DNA of 64,000 bases from Rhodococcus coprophilus NBRC 100603 (lineage in GTDB: Bacteria > Actinomycetota > Actinomycetes > Mycobacteriales > Mycobacteriaceae). Every line of letters begins with the position of its first letter. Position 1 is the first letter of the stretch. The DNA is taken from contig NZ_BDAM01000003.1 of assembly GCF_001895045.1 (NCBI RefSeq), positions 124,001 through 188,000 on the forward strand. Direction: 5' to 3'. Of the stretch, positions 56,440 through 64,000 are shown one piece after another. The translations under genes were made by a program, and so were the position numbers. The notes under the pieces are model-generated. The model did not search any database. It saw nothing but the letters and a program-made list of their open reading frames with translations, and was not told where the DNA came from.

Positions 56440-57471
56440 TCAGCCGAAGAGAACGCGCATTTCCTGATAGCGCGATTCAGGGACGAACTTGGGGTCAGCG
56501 AGCGATTCGTCGAATCCGACCCGGGCGATCTCGGTGCCGTGCAACGCGACCATGTGCCCCCATTCCTCGTCGGCGACGAGATCGGTCACCGCCATGCCGA
56601 GGCGAGTCGCAAGCACACGGTCGAAGGCGGTGGGGACACCGCCGCGCTGGATGTGCCCGAGCACGGTGGCACGCGTTTCGATGCCGGTGCGCTCTTCGAT
56701 CAGCGGCGCGAGGACCTCACCGATACCGCCGAGCCTGGGGCGATCGAACCCGTCGAGCCCCTTCGTGGAATACGCCTCGTCCATGTCCGGGAATTTGAAT
56801 CCCTCCGCGACGACCACCATCGGGGCGCGGCCGCGGTTACGGACACTGAGCACCCACCGGCAGATCTGTTCGAGACTTTCGGGGTGCTCGGGGATCAGGA
56901 TGGCGTGCGCGCCGCCCGCGGTCCCGGAGTGCAATGCGATCCATCCCGCGTGCCGGCCCATCACCTCGAGAACCATGCACCGTTTGTGGGAATTGCCCGT
57001 GGTGCGCAGCCGGTCGATCGCGACGGTGGCGATCTCCACGGCCGTGTCGAAACCGAAGGTGTAATCGGTGTTGCTGAGATCGTTGTCGATGGTCTTGGGA
57101 ACACCGACGATCTTGATCCCGTCCTCGTACAGCCGCTTCGACGCCGCTGCGGTCCCCTCGCCTCCGATGGCGACGACTGCATCGACCCCGAGCCGGTCGA
57201 GGGTCGCCTGGATGTTCTGCGCGCCTCCCAGGGGTCCCTGATACGGACCGAATCGGCTGGTGCCGAGGATTGTTCCGCCCTGCTGCGCGAGGCCGCGAAC
57301 CCTGCTGCGATCCAACGGGACGGCATCACCCTCGACGAGCCCCCGCCAGCCGTCGAGGAAGCCGACGAACTCCTGGCCGTGGACTTCCGTACCTTTCAGC
57401 ACTGCGCCGCGGATGACCGCGTTCAGGCCCGGACAGTCCCCGCCGCTCGTGAGAATCCCGATCGTCGCCAT
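56440..57471 (-). CDS. pfkA: 6-phosphofructokinase
   Basis: PfkA phosphorylates fructose-6-phosphate, the committed step of glycolysis. The 343-residue protein starts [22 protein letters not shown] and has [38 protein letters not shown] and [10 protein letters not shown]. The GGEGT glycine at the ATP/PPi selectivity position favours ATP, while the Lys in PKTIDNDL is shared with group III and PPi enzymes. This mixed signature is known in actinobacterial ATP-PFKs. Start ATG 57471. Confidence 0.95.
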   Translation of the reverse strand: MATIGILTSGGDCPGLNAVIRGAVLKGTEVHGQEFVGFLDGWRGLVEGDAVPLDRSRVRGLAQQGGTILGTSRFGPYQGPLGGAQNIQATLDRLGVDAVVAIGGEGTAAASKRLYEDGIKIVGVPKTIDNDLSNTDYTFGFDTAVEIATVAIDRLRTTGNSHKRCMVLEVMGRHAGWIALHSGTAGGAHAILIPEHPESLEQICRWVLSVRNRGRAPMVVVAEGFKFPDMDEAYSTKGLDGFDRPRLGGIGEVLAPLIEERTGIETRATVLGHIQRGGVPTAFDRVLATRLGMAVTDLVADEEWGHMVALHGTEIARVGFDESLADPKFVPESRYQEMRVLFG

Positions 57472-57540
57472 GCTTACCCTCCGTCGAATCGACTTCGTTC
57501 CGCCCTGCCATCCTGCCCGCTGCGCGGCGAGCAGGCAGCC

Positions 57541-58218
57541 CTAACGGGGGGTGACCAGTCCCGACTCGTAGGCGATGACCACGGCCTGCGCGCGATCACG
57601 CAGGTGGAGTTTGCCGAGAACCTTGCCGACATGGGTCTTGACCGTCTGCTCGGCCACGAACAACCGCTCGGCGATCTCGGTGTTCGACAGTCCGTGCGCG
57701 ATCAGTTCGAGGACCTCGACTTCCCGGGGGGTGAGGACATCGAGCGCATGGTCGCGTCCTCGCCGCGGCTGCCGGCGCCGGGTGACGTCGGCGATGAGCC
57801 GCCGCGTCACCGTCGGCGCGAGCAGCGCCTCGCCCTGCGCCACCACCCGCACCGCGCGGACCAGTTCCTCCACCGGTGCGTCCTTGAGGAGGAACCCGCT
57901 CGCCCCCATCCCCAGCGCCTCGTAGACGTAGTCGTCGAGGTCGAACGTCGTGAGCATGAGCACCCTCGACCGCGGCTCACGGGTGTCGGAGAGGATGAGC
58001 CGCGCGGCGTCCAGACCGTTCATCTCGGGCATGCGCACGTCCATGAGGACGACGTCGGGCCGCAGGCGCGCGACCTCTGCGACCGCGACCCGGCCGTCTG
58101 GGGCGTCGCCGAGGACACTGATGTCGGTTTGCGCCGCGAGCAGCGCGCCGAAGCCTTGTCGCACCATGGCCTGGTCGTCGGCGATGAATACGGTGATGGG
58201 ATTCCGGGATTCGGTCAT
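57541..58218 (-). CDS. LuxR/NarL-type response regulator
   Basis: This 225-residue regulator has an N-terminal receiver domain (ITVFIADDQAMVRQGFGALL; phospho-acceptor Asp in VLMDVRMPEMNG; conserved Lys in GFLLKDAPVEELVRAV) and a C-terminal LuxR helix-turn-helix (LTPREVEVLELIAHGLSNTEIAERLFVAEQTVKTHVGKVL). The cognate histidine kinase gene ends 10 bases upstream, so the two are an operon. ATG 58218 was chosen; longer upstream readings overlap the kinase gene. Target genes are unknown, though the phospholipase/hydrolase pair divergent from the kinase is a possible target. Confidence 0.94.
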   Translation of the reverse strand: MTESRNPITVFIADDQAMVRQGFGALLAAQTDISVLGDAPDGRVAVAEVARLRPDVVLMDVRMPEMNGLDAARLILSDTREPRSRVLMLTTFDLDDYVYEALGMGASGFLLKDAPVEELVRAVRVVAQGEALLAPTVTRRLIADVTRRRQPRRGRDHALDVLTPREVEVLELIAHGLSNTEIAERLFVAEQTVKTHVGKVLGKLHLRDRAQAVVIAYESGLVTPR

Positions 58219-58228
58219 CGGCGTCAGC

Positions 58229-59401
58229 CTAGGCCGGACGGGTGGGCAGCACCGCCCGCACCTCGAATCCGCCGTCGTGTCGCGGATGGGCGACGAGGTG
58301 TCCACCGACCGCCGTCGCTCGCTCCGCCATCCCCCGGATCCCGTTTCCGCCGCCGGGATCGGAATCGGACCGGCCTCGTTCACCCGGCCCGTTCGTCACG
58401 GACACCGTCACCGTGCCCACCTCCCAGTCGATGCGGGCCGTGACGTCGGCGCCGGGCGCGTGCCGGGCGCTGTTGGCGAGGGATTCCTGCAGGATCCGGT
58501 ACATCGTGAGCCCCACCCCGTCGGTGACCCCGGACGGTGAGCCCGTCGTGGTGGTCTCGAGACGGACGCCGGCGCGCAGCGACGCGTCGAACAGTTCCTC
58601 GATCCGGTCGAGTCCGGGTTGCGGCGCGCTCTCCGGCAGTTCGCCATCGCTGCGGAGCACTCCGAGGAGACTGCGGACGTCGTTGAGCGCTTCCCGCGCA
58701 GTAGTCCCGATGGATTCGAACTCGGCGCGTGCCGGCTCGCTCATCTCGGGAAGCCGGTAGGGCGCGCTCTGCGCCTGCACGACGATCAACGACATGTGGT
58801 GGGCGACGATGTCGTGCAATTCGCGGGCGATGTGCGCCTTCTCCTCGAGAATCTCCCGTCGGGCACGCTCGAGTTCGCTGACCTCTTCCACCCGCGCGAG
58901 CTGCCGGCGGGAGATGACAAGCCAGCGCACGAGCAGCCCGAACGTGACGATCGCAGTGATCCCGAGCGCCCATCCCCATCCGTCGTTGCCCGGCACGAAA
59001 GCGAAGAAGAGCAGGACCGTCGCAATCCACACCACGAGCACGACGCGGATCTGCTCGCGGATGCTGACCGCGGCGACCAGCACGAGCATCACGATGATGT
59101 GCACGACCTGCCACGGATAGGCGAACCCGTCGACGCGGTCGAAGGCGATCGGCACGACGAGGGCAGTCGCCACGGCGAGAGCCCACCCCAGCGTCGGCCG
59201 ATTCCACACCAGCAACATCGGGAACACCGCAGCGGCGGAAACCAGCGGCATCATCGGCGGCGTGACGTCGTGGGTCAGGTGCAAGGTGGGCCAGGCGACG
59301 GCGTAGAGGATCAGAGTCACGGAGACGACACCGATGGTGAGCCAGTGCCTGCGGCCCGACTGCACCGTGGCTTTCATTCCCGATGACGGCAACTTCTTCA
59401 C
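58229..59401 (-). CDS. Sensor histidine kinase (DesK/NarX-type)
   Basis: This 390-residue membrane kinase has about five to six N-terminal transmembrane helices (residues about 22-165), then a HisKA_3 dimerisation/phosphoacceptor domain with His in IARELHDIVAHHMSLIVVQAQ. The HATPase domain follows, with LTMYRILQESLANSARHAPG and the G-box GGGNGIRGMAERATAVGG. It partners the downstream response regulator. The sensed signal is unknown; the sensor is membrane-embedded with no large extracellular domain. Start GTG 59401 is used; ATG 59377 (MKATVQSGRRHW) is an alternative. Confidence 0.94.
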   Translation of the reverse strand: MKKLPSSGMKATVQSGRRHWLTIGVVSVTLILYAVAWPTLHLTHDVTPPMMPLVSAAAVFPMLLVWNRPTLGWALAVATALVVPIAFDRVDGFAYPWQVVHIIVMLVLVAAVSIREQIRVVLVVWIATVLLFFAFVPGNDGWGWALGITAIVTFGLLVRWLVISRRQLARVEEVSELERARREILEEKAHIARELHDIVAHHMSLIVVQAQSAPYRLPEMSEPARAEFESIGTTAREALNDVRSLLGVLRSDGELPESAPQPGLDRIEELFDASLRAGVRLETTTTGSPSGVTDGVGLTMYRILQESLANSARHAPGADVTARIDWEVGTVTVSVTNGPGERGRSDSDPGGGNGIRGMAERATAVGGHLVAHPRHDGGFEVRAVLPTRPA

Positions 59402-59544
59402 GCGTTCACGCTAGGAGCTATCGGGCTCGTCTGTCGTCATACCTGGGAGTGAGATCCGAGTGCCCTCTCGGTAGGGGGTCGCGCGTATCCGGCCCCTCTG
59501 GCGCGTGATCCGTGTGTGGGCGTCCGGTTCCTAGCGTCGCCGCC

Positions 59545-60252
59545 ATGACATTGCGATCGGTGCTGACGTTGCGATCGGCCCTGACACTGCGATCGGTGCT
59601 CGGCCGGGGCGCGGCCGTCCTTCTGCTGTGCGGAGGGGTCGCGTTGTGTGTGAGCGCAACACCGTCCCCCGCAGCGGGCAGGTTGCCTTCGGCGGCAGGA
59701 GCGGTCCCGGCGAACGAGATTGCTTCGAGCGAGTTCACCCCAGCCGTGACCGTGCATGCGCTCGCGACCGACGACACTGCCGCTGCGCTAGCCGCGTTGC
59801 CTGCCGGATTCGCCACCGCGATGGGTTACTCACCGGTGACCGAGCCGGGCTTCACATCCGATGCAGTTCTCGTCGATCCGCGGGGAGACTGCTCCTCACC
59901 TGTCCCTCTTCCCTCCAGTTTCGAAACAGCGTGCCGCACCCATGATCTCGGTTACGACATGTTGCGGTATGCCCGCGACACCGGACAGGAACTCGGCCCG
60001 GATGCGCGTCGTGAGCTGGATGCGATGCTCGCACGACATCTGTATGCGGCCTGCGACTCGGAGGCTGCCCGCGGCGACATCACCTGCCGTCCCGCCGCTC
60101 TGGTCGCCTCCACATTCGTAGGTCTCAATTCGTGGCGGCAGGGCTACCGCATTCCGGTCTCCGAATCTCCTGCCCCGCTTCTGCTCTCGTCCGGCCTCGG
60201 CACTGTGGTCGTCACCTGGGGCGTGTGGGCACGACGAAAGGCACGCCGATGA
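59545..60252 (+). CDS. Secreted prokaryotic phospholipase A2-like protein, C-terminally anchored
   Basis: This 235-residue protein has an N-terminal TLRSVL-TLRSAL-TLRSVL repeat, a signal-type hydrophobic segment (AAVLLLCGGVALCVSATP), then the prokaryotic PLA2 catalytic signature ETACRTHDLGYDMLRYA (Cys-x-x-His-Asp-x-x-Tyr) near residues 131-147. A C-terminal hydrophobic helix with a basic end follows (LLLSSGLGTVVVTWGVWARRKARR), which suggests anchoring in the membrane instead of release. PLA2 hydrolyses glycerophospholipids at sn-2. Its stop overlaps the next start (ATGA), so the two are coupled. Confidence 0.85.
   Translation: MTLRSVLTLRSALTLRSVLGRGAAVLLLCGGVALCVSATPSPAAGRLPSAAGAVPANEIASSEFTPAVTVHALATDDTAAALAALPAGFATAMGYSPVTEPGFTSDAVLVDPRGDCSSPVPLPSSFETACRTHDLGYDMLRYARDTGQELGPDARRELDAMLARHLYAACDSEAARGDITCRPAALVASTFVGLNSWRQGYRIPVSESPAPLLLSSGLGTVVVTWGVWARRKARR
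59548..59601 (+). repeat. Three 18-bp in-frame tandem repeats
   Basis: The unit ACATTGCGATCGGTGCTG is present three times with two to four substitutions, giving three copies of Thr-Leu-Arg-Ser-Val/Ala-Leu right after the start of the PLA2-like gene. Confidence 0.9.
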
Positions 60253-61637
60253 GCACCCTCACCCGTGAACCCGGCAACAGATCCGCTCCGCCGTCGCGTC
60301 CCTCCCCCGCACGGCGCCTGCGCGGCGCTCTCGATGCGTCGACGCCTGCGATCGGCACGAGTGCCCTTGTCGCTGTGGCGCTGTGTCTTTCACTCGCGCC
60401 CTCGCTCCTTCCTCGCACTTCGGCGATACAGGGCGTGGTGTGCGGGCTGGCGATCGCGCTGGCACTCGCAGGGCGGGAAGGTGTGCGACGCCTGCGTACC
60501 GCGCACCCGGCACCGGCATCCGGTGAGGCCGAGGTGCGCTGTCTCGCCGCCGCGGTCGCCGCCGCATCGGTCGTCGTCGCCGGAACCGGTGCACACCACT
60601 GGCAGAGCGCGCTGCGAGAAACCATGGGGCAGGCCACGATCGGGCTGAGCTACTGGCTCGAAGTGTGTGCAGCGGGCACCGTCGTCGCAGCGGCGGCGAT
60701 CTTCGCGGGGCGCGCGATCCGCGCGCTCGTCAGGCATCGGAAAGGCCGCAGAATTGTCGCGGCCGTCGGCACCGCTTTGCTGGCAGCATGGTTCGGGTTC
60801 GGCTCCGCGCTGTTCTTCCCACCGGCGGGCAACGCGGATCCTGCCTCCGCCTCGCCGATCCCGGCGGCTCCCGGACTGGCGGGCTCGGAGGATTCCTTGG
60901 TGGGGTGGGACACGCTCGGACGAGAGGGCCGGCGTTTCGTTTCCATCGCCTCCAGCGGTTCTGCGGTCCGAACGTATGTCGGTCTCGGGTCGGCGCCCGA
61001 TGTCCCGTCGCGAGCCTCACTGGCCGTCCGGGAGTCGGAGCGCGCCGGCGGATTCGACCGCGGGCATCTCGTGCTCGCGATTCCCACCGGATCGGGATGG
61101 GTGGACGCGCAGGCCGTCGAGGGGTTCGAGCGGCGGTGGGGCAACGACGTCGCCATCGTCGCCCAGCAGTATTCGGATGCCCCGAGCTGGATGACGTTCC
61201 TCACCGATCGCGACGCGGCCTCCGACTCGGCCCGCGCGCTCACCTCGGCCGTTCGCGCACACATCGACACCCTGCCCGCGTCGCAGCGGCCGGAAGTGCA
61301 CGTGTACGGGCAGAGTCTCGGCGCTTCCGGTGCGGCAGCGGCACTTACGAACACGGAGGCCGGCTCGTGCGCCGCCTTCCTGGCCGGTCCGCCGGCCGGG
61401 GTCCACCTTCCGGGGGGAACCGTCCTGGCGAACACCTCGGATCCGGTGGTGTGGTGGGAGCCCGCGCTGCTGTGGTCGCCGCCGGATCTGTCCCACGCGC
61501 GGGTCGATGCCCCCGTGCCGGCCTGGCTGCCGCTGGTCACCTTCGTGCACACGACCGTGGACCTTCTGACGTCACTGGACACCGCACCCGGTCACGGCCA
61601 CCGGTACGGGCAGGATCAAGCGGACTGCTCGGCCTAG
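60249..61637 (+). CDS. Alpha/beta-hydrolase-9 family membrane protein
   Basis: This 462-residue membrane-anchored hydrolase of the Abhydrolase_9 family has four N-terminal hydrophobic segments (residues about 35-210) followed by a periplasmic/extracytoplasmic alpha/beta-hydrolase domain (GREGRRFVSIASSGSAVRTYVGLGSA, FDRGHLVLAIPTGSGW). The nucleophile elbow is VHVYGQSLGASGAAAALTN. Family members are found in actinobacterial envelopes and their substrate is unknown. Pairing with the PLA2-like protein by a 4-nt overlap suggests a lipid-related role. ATG 60249 was chosen by coupling and by the membrane segments. Confidence 0.88.
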   Translation: MSTLTREPGNRSAPPSRPSPARRLRGALDASTPAIGTSALVAVALCLSLAPSLLPRTSAIQGVVCGLAIALALAGREGVRRLRTAHPAPASGEAEVRCLAAAVAAASVVVAGTGAHHWQSALRETMGQATIGLSYWLEVCAAGTVVAAAAIFAGRAIRALVRHRKGRRIVAAVGTALLAAWFGFGSALFFPPAGNADPASASPIPAAPGLAGSEDSLVGWDTLGREGRRFVSIASSGSAVRTYVGLGSAPDVPSRASLAVRESERAGGFDRGHLVLAIPTGSGWVDAQAVEGFERRWGNDVAIVAQQYSDAPSWMTFLTDRDAASDSARALTSAVRAHIDTLPASQRPEVHVYGQSLGASGAAAALTNTEAGSCAAFLAGPPAGVHLPGGTVLANTSDPVVWWEPALLWSPPDLSHARVDAPVPAWLPLVTFVHTTVDLLTSLDTAPGHGHRYGQDQADCSA

Positions 61638-61650
61638 ACTGCGGCAGACG

Positions 61651-61691
61651 CACGGCCCGCAGGTTCCGCGAACGGTAACCTGCGGGCCGTG
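61651..61691. terminator. Bidirectional stem-loop, hydrolase / gatA
   Basis: A perfect 15-bp stem (CACGGCCCGCAGGTT at 61651-61665 with 61677-61691) and an 11-nt loop lie between the convergent hydrolase and gatA stops. There is no U-tract. Confidence 0.75.
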
Positions 61692-61710
61692 TGAGGTGCT
61701 GTCGAGCCGC

Positions 61711-63186
61711 TCAGGCCACGATGGGGCCGCGCGCCGCCTCGAAGGCCGCGCCCACCCGGTAGAGACGCTCGTCGGCCAGCGCGGGTGCCATGATCTGGAG
61801 ACCGACGGGAAGACCGTCCTCGGCGGACAGACCCGACGGCACCGACATCGCGCAGTGACCTGCGAGATTGGTCGGCAGCGTGCACAGATCGGACAGGTAC
61901 ATCGCGAGCGGATCGTCGACCTTCTCGCCCAGCTTCCACGGGGTGAACGGGCTCGTCGGCGACACCAGCACGTCGACCTGCTCGTAGGCCTTGTCGAAGT
62001 CCTGCGCGATGAGACGACGCACCTTCAACGCCTGGCCGTAGTAGGCGTCGTAGTATCCGGAGGACAGCGCATACGTACCGATCATGATGCGGCGCTTGAC
62101 TTCTTTGCCGAAGCCGGCGGCACGGGTGGCCGCCATGACCTGGTCGGCGCTCATCGTGCCGTCGTCCACGCGCATGCCGTACCGCATCGCGTCGAACCGG
62201 GCGAGGTTGGACGACACCTCCGACGGGAGGATCAGGTAGTACGAGGCGAGCGCGTACTCGAAGTTCGGGCACGACACCTCGACAACCTCGGCACCGAGCT
62301 TGGTCAGGGTTTCGACGGCCGCATCGAACGAGGCGATCACGCCGGGGTTGTAGCTGTCGGAGTGCAGTTCCTTGACGACGCCGACCCGCAGTCCGGTCAG
62401 GTCACCTTCGGCGCCGCGACGCGCAGCCTCGACGACCGGACGCACCGCGGCGTCGACGGAGGTGGAGTCGCGCGGGTCGTGCCCGGCGATCACTTCGTGC
62501 AGCAGCGCGGTGTCGAGGACGGTACGACCGCACGGGCCACCCTGATCCAGCGACGACGCGCACGCGACCAGACCGTACCGGGACACCGTGCCGTAGGTGG
62601 GCTTGGTGCCGACCGTCGCGGTCACCGCTGCGGGCTGACGAATCGACCCGCCGGTGTCGGTGCCGATGGCAAGCGGCGCCTGGTAGGACGCGAGTGCGGC
62701 CGCGGACCCACCGCCCGATCCGCCCGGGATCCGATCGGTGTCCCACGGGTTGCGGGTGGGGCCGTATGCGGAGTTCTCGGTCGACGAACCCATGGCGAAC
62801 TCGTCCATGTTCGTCTTGCCGAGGATGGGGATGCCCGCCTGCCGCAGCTTGGTGGTCAGCGTCGCGTCGTAGGGCGATACCCAGCCCTCGAGGATCTTCG
62901 ACCCGCAGGTCGTCGGCATGTCGGTGGTGGTGAAGACGTCCTTGAGCGCGATCGGCACCCCGGCGAGCGAAGACGCGGGCTTCTCCCCCGCGGCGACCGC
63001 CCGGTCGACCTCGCCCGCGGCCGCGAGCGCTTGTTCGCCCGCCACGTGCAGGAATGCGTTGTAGTTGCCGTCGACGGCCTCGATGCGGTCCAGGTGCGCC
63101 CGGGTCACCTCGACGGACGAGAGGTCGCCCGCGTGGATCCGTGCGGCGAGGGTGGCGGCGTCGAGCCGTGTGATGTCGGCGCTCAT
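61711..63186 (-). CDS. gatA: Asp/Glu-tRNA amidotransferase subunit A
   Basis: GatA is the glutaminase subunit of GatCAB that frees ammonia for transamidation. The 491-residue amidase-signature protein has the Ser-cisSer-Lys triad region: [22 protein letters not shown] (Lys), [33 protein letters not shown] (both serines), [19 protein letters not shown]. Length is normal. Its ATG overlaps the gatC stop by 4 nt (ATGA). Confidence 0.98.
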   Translation of the reverse strand: MSADITRLDAATLAARIHAGDLSSVEVTRAHLDRIEAVDGNYNAFLHVAGEQALAAAGEVDRAVAAGEKPASSLAGVPIALKDVFTTTDMPTTCGSKILEGWVSPYDATLTTKLRQAGIPILGKTNMDEFAMGSSTENSAYGPTRNPWDTDRIPGGSGGGSAAALASYQAPLAIGTDTGGSIRQPAAVTATVGTKPTYGTVSRYGLVACASSLDQGGPCGRTVLDTALLHEVIAGHDPRDSTSVDAAVRPVVEAARRGAEGDLTGLRVGVVKELHSDSYNPGVIASFDAAVETLTKLGAEVVEVSCPNFEYALASYYLILPSEVSSNLARFDAMRYGMRVDDGTMSADQVMAATRAAGFGKEVKRRIMIGTYALSSGYYDAYYGQALKVRRLIAQDFDKAYEQVDVLVSPTSPFTPWKLGEKVDDPLAMYLSDLCTLPTNLAGHCAMSVPSGLSAEDGLPVGLQIMAPALADERLYRVGAAFEAARGPIVA

Positions 63187-63482
63187 TCGCCCTCCCCCAG
63201 AATCTGCGGGACGGAGAACCGTCCTTCCTCGACGAGCGGAGCACCCGACAACGCCTCCTCGGGCGTCAGTCCGGGAACGACTTCGTCCGGGCGTGTCACG
63301 TTGGTGACGGCGTTCGGGTTCGCCATCGGCGCGACATCGTCCGCGGCCACCTCCGACACCGCCTTGACATGGTTGAGGATCGAATCAAGCTGGCCGGAGA
63401 ACTCGTCGAGTTCGGCGTCGGTCAGCGCGAGCCGGGACAACCGGGCGAGGTGCGCGACCTCGTCACGGGAGATGTCAGGCAC
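63183..63482 (-). CDS. gatC: Asp/Glu-tRNA amidotransferase subunit C
   Basis: GatC stabilises GatA folding and its docking to GatB. The 99-residue protein begins [44 protein letters not shown], the family signature, and continues [26 protein letters not shown]. The start is GTG 63482. gatC-gatA are coupled; gatB is separated from them by pfkA, a two-component system and two lipid-type enzymes. Confidence 0.97.
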   Translation of the reverse strand: MPDISRDEVAHLARLSRLALTDAELDEFSGQLDSILNHVKAVSEVAADDVAPMANPNAVTNVTRPDEVVPGLTPEEALSGAPLVEEGRFSVPQILGEGE

Positions 63483-63794
63483 CGTAGGTGGCCCCTTTCC
63501 GATGGGAATTGAACTTCCTGTCCAGGGTAGTGCGTGCCCGATGCGGTCGTGCAGTCGGTTCGATCACCCCCGTGTGCCTCCTCCGTTGCCCGGGCTGTTT
63601 CGTTCGTACAAAGGAATTGTTGCGTTCTCGTGAACCGGATGCCCGCGACCGGGCATTTTCGGGTGAGGATCGTCGAATCCGGTAATGGGCGGTCACAATC
63701 GGCGTGTAGTGAGTGGAAAGATGTGCCCCGCCGGGGTGCAGTGCGATCCCGGGCCGGCGTACGGGGCGCCGGCATCCTCTGGGAAGGGACGTAC
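63483..63794. other. Divergent promoter region, gatC / ACT gene
   Basis: No gene is seen in these 312 bases. A short hairpin, GCCCG-cga-CGGGC, lies at about 63642-63654. Both gatC and the ACT-domain gene must be transcribed outward from here, but no promoter pair stands out by eye. Confidence 0.5.
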
Positions 63795-64000
63795 GTGTCG
63801 TATCTGTTGCGTGTCCGGCTACCCGATCGTCCCGGTAGCCTCGGCGCGCTCGCCTTGGCTCTCGGATCTGTCGGAGCGGATATCCTCTCGCTCGATGTCG
63901 TCGAACGCGGCACGGACTACGCGATCGACGATCTCGTGGTCGATGTCGATCCGGGAAAACTGCCCGACACACTCCTGACCGCCGCGGAGTCGCTCGACGG
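63795..64000 (+). CDS. ACT-domain protein, cut by window end
   Basis: The open frame from GTG 63795 reads SYLLRVRLPDRPGSLGALALALGSVGADILSLDVVERG, a clear ACT amino-acid-binding domain, and continues to the window edge (68 complete codons visible). A GGGAAGGGA ribosome site precedes the start. Rv3013, an ACT-domain protein of unknown role, is in this place in M. tuberculosis, divergent from gatC. The C-terminus is not visible. Confidence 0.9.
   Translation, partial: MSYLLRVRLPDRPGSLGALALALGSVGADILSLDVVERGTDYAIDDLVVDVDPGKLPDTLLTAAESLD

Overview
The window looks like a chromosome segment of a high-GC mycolic-acid actinobacterium, closest in character to Rhodococcus or a related genus of the Mycobacteriales. 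The support is the GC-rich coding sequence with many GTG starts and 4-nt GTGA/ATGA overlaps, the F420 gene cofC, a HupB protein with a lysine-rich tail, the OctT/GpgP pair of the methylglucose lipopolysaccharide pathway, and gene order that, from memory, follows Mycobacterium tuberculosis Rv2404c-Rv2427c and then Rv2981c-Rv3013. The species cannot be named from this sequence alone.

Layout. 1-20 kb: lepA (partial), a PemK-like protein, an aquaporin, the transglutaminase / alpha-E / circularly permuted ATP-grasp operon, rpsT, the comEA-comEC-holA operon, degV, the octT-gpgP-rsfS-nadD overlapping operon, a VWA/MoxR pair, proA and ddl. 20-31 kb: a PLP enzyme, gpsA, cofC-ppk1-mutT1-like, hupB, leuCD with a divergent IclR regulator, a PPOX-fold protein, a DUF5302 protein, two identical tRNA-Glu genes and a tRNA-Gln. 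31-46 kb: gltX, a fumarylacetoacetase-family enzyme, an MFS transporter, leuB, serA, a SulP transporter, the ilvBNC operon with an attenuator, a PH-domain protein and ilvD. 46.3-52.5 kb: an AT-richer island with three minus-strand genes that look like conflict or antiphage components: a TIR protein, a SLATT/DUF4231-like membrane protein, and a large P-loop NTPase with nucleoside-deoxyribosyltransferase-like N-terminal domains. 52.8-64 kb: DoxX, a PQQ-type sugar dehydrogenase lipoprotein, gatB, pfkA, a two-component system, a secreted phospholipase A2, an alpha/beta hydrolase, gatA, gatC and the start of an ACT-domain gene.

Functional themes. Branched-chain amino acid synthesis is nearly complete here (ilvBNC, ilvD, leuCD, leuB; leuA is missing). 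It has two visible control points: a leader-peptide attenuator before ilvB and an IclR-type regulator divergent from leuCD. The indirect Gln-tRNA route is also concentrated here (gltX, tRNA-Glu x2, tRNA-Gln, gatA, gatB, gatC). Many convergent gene pairs share long perfect stem-loops without U-tracts. The 46-52 kb island is the only part whose base composition and gene content look horizontally acquired, and it is the best candidate for an undescribed system.
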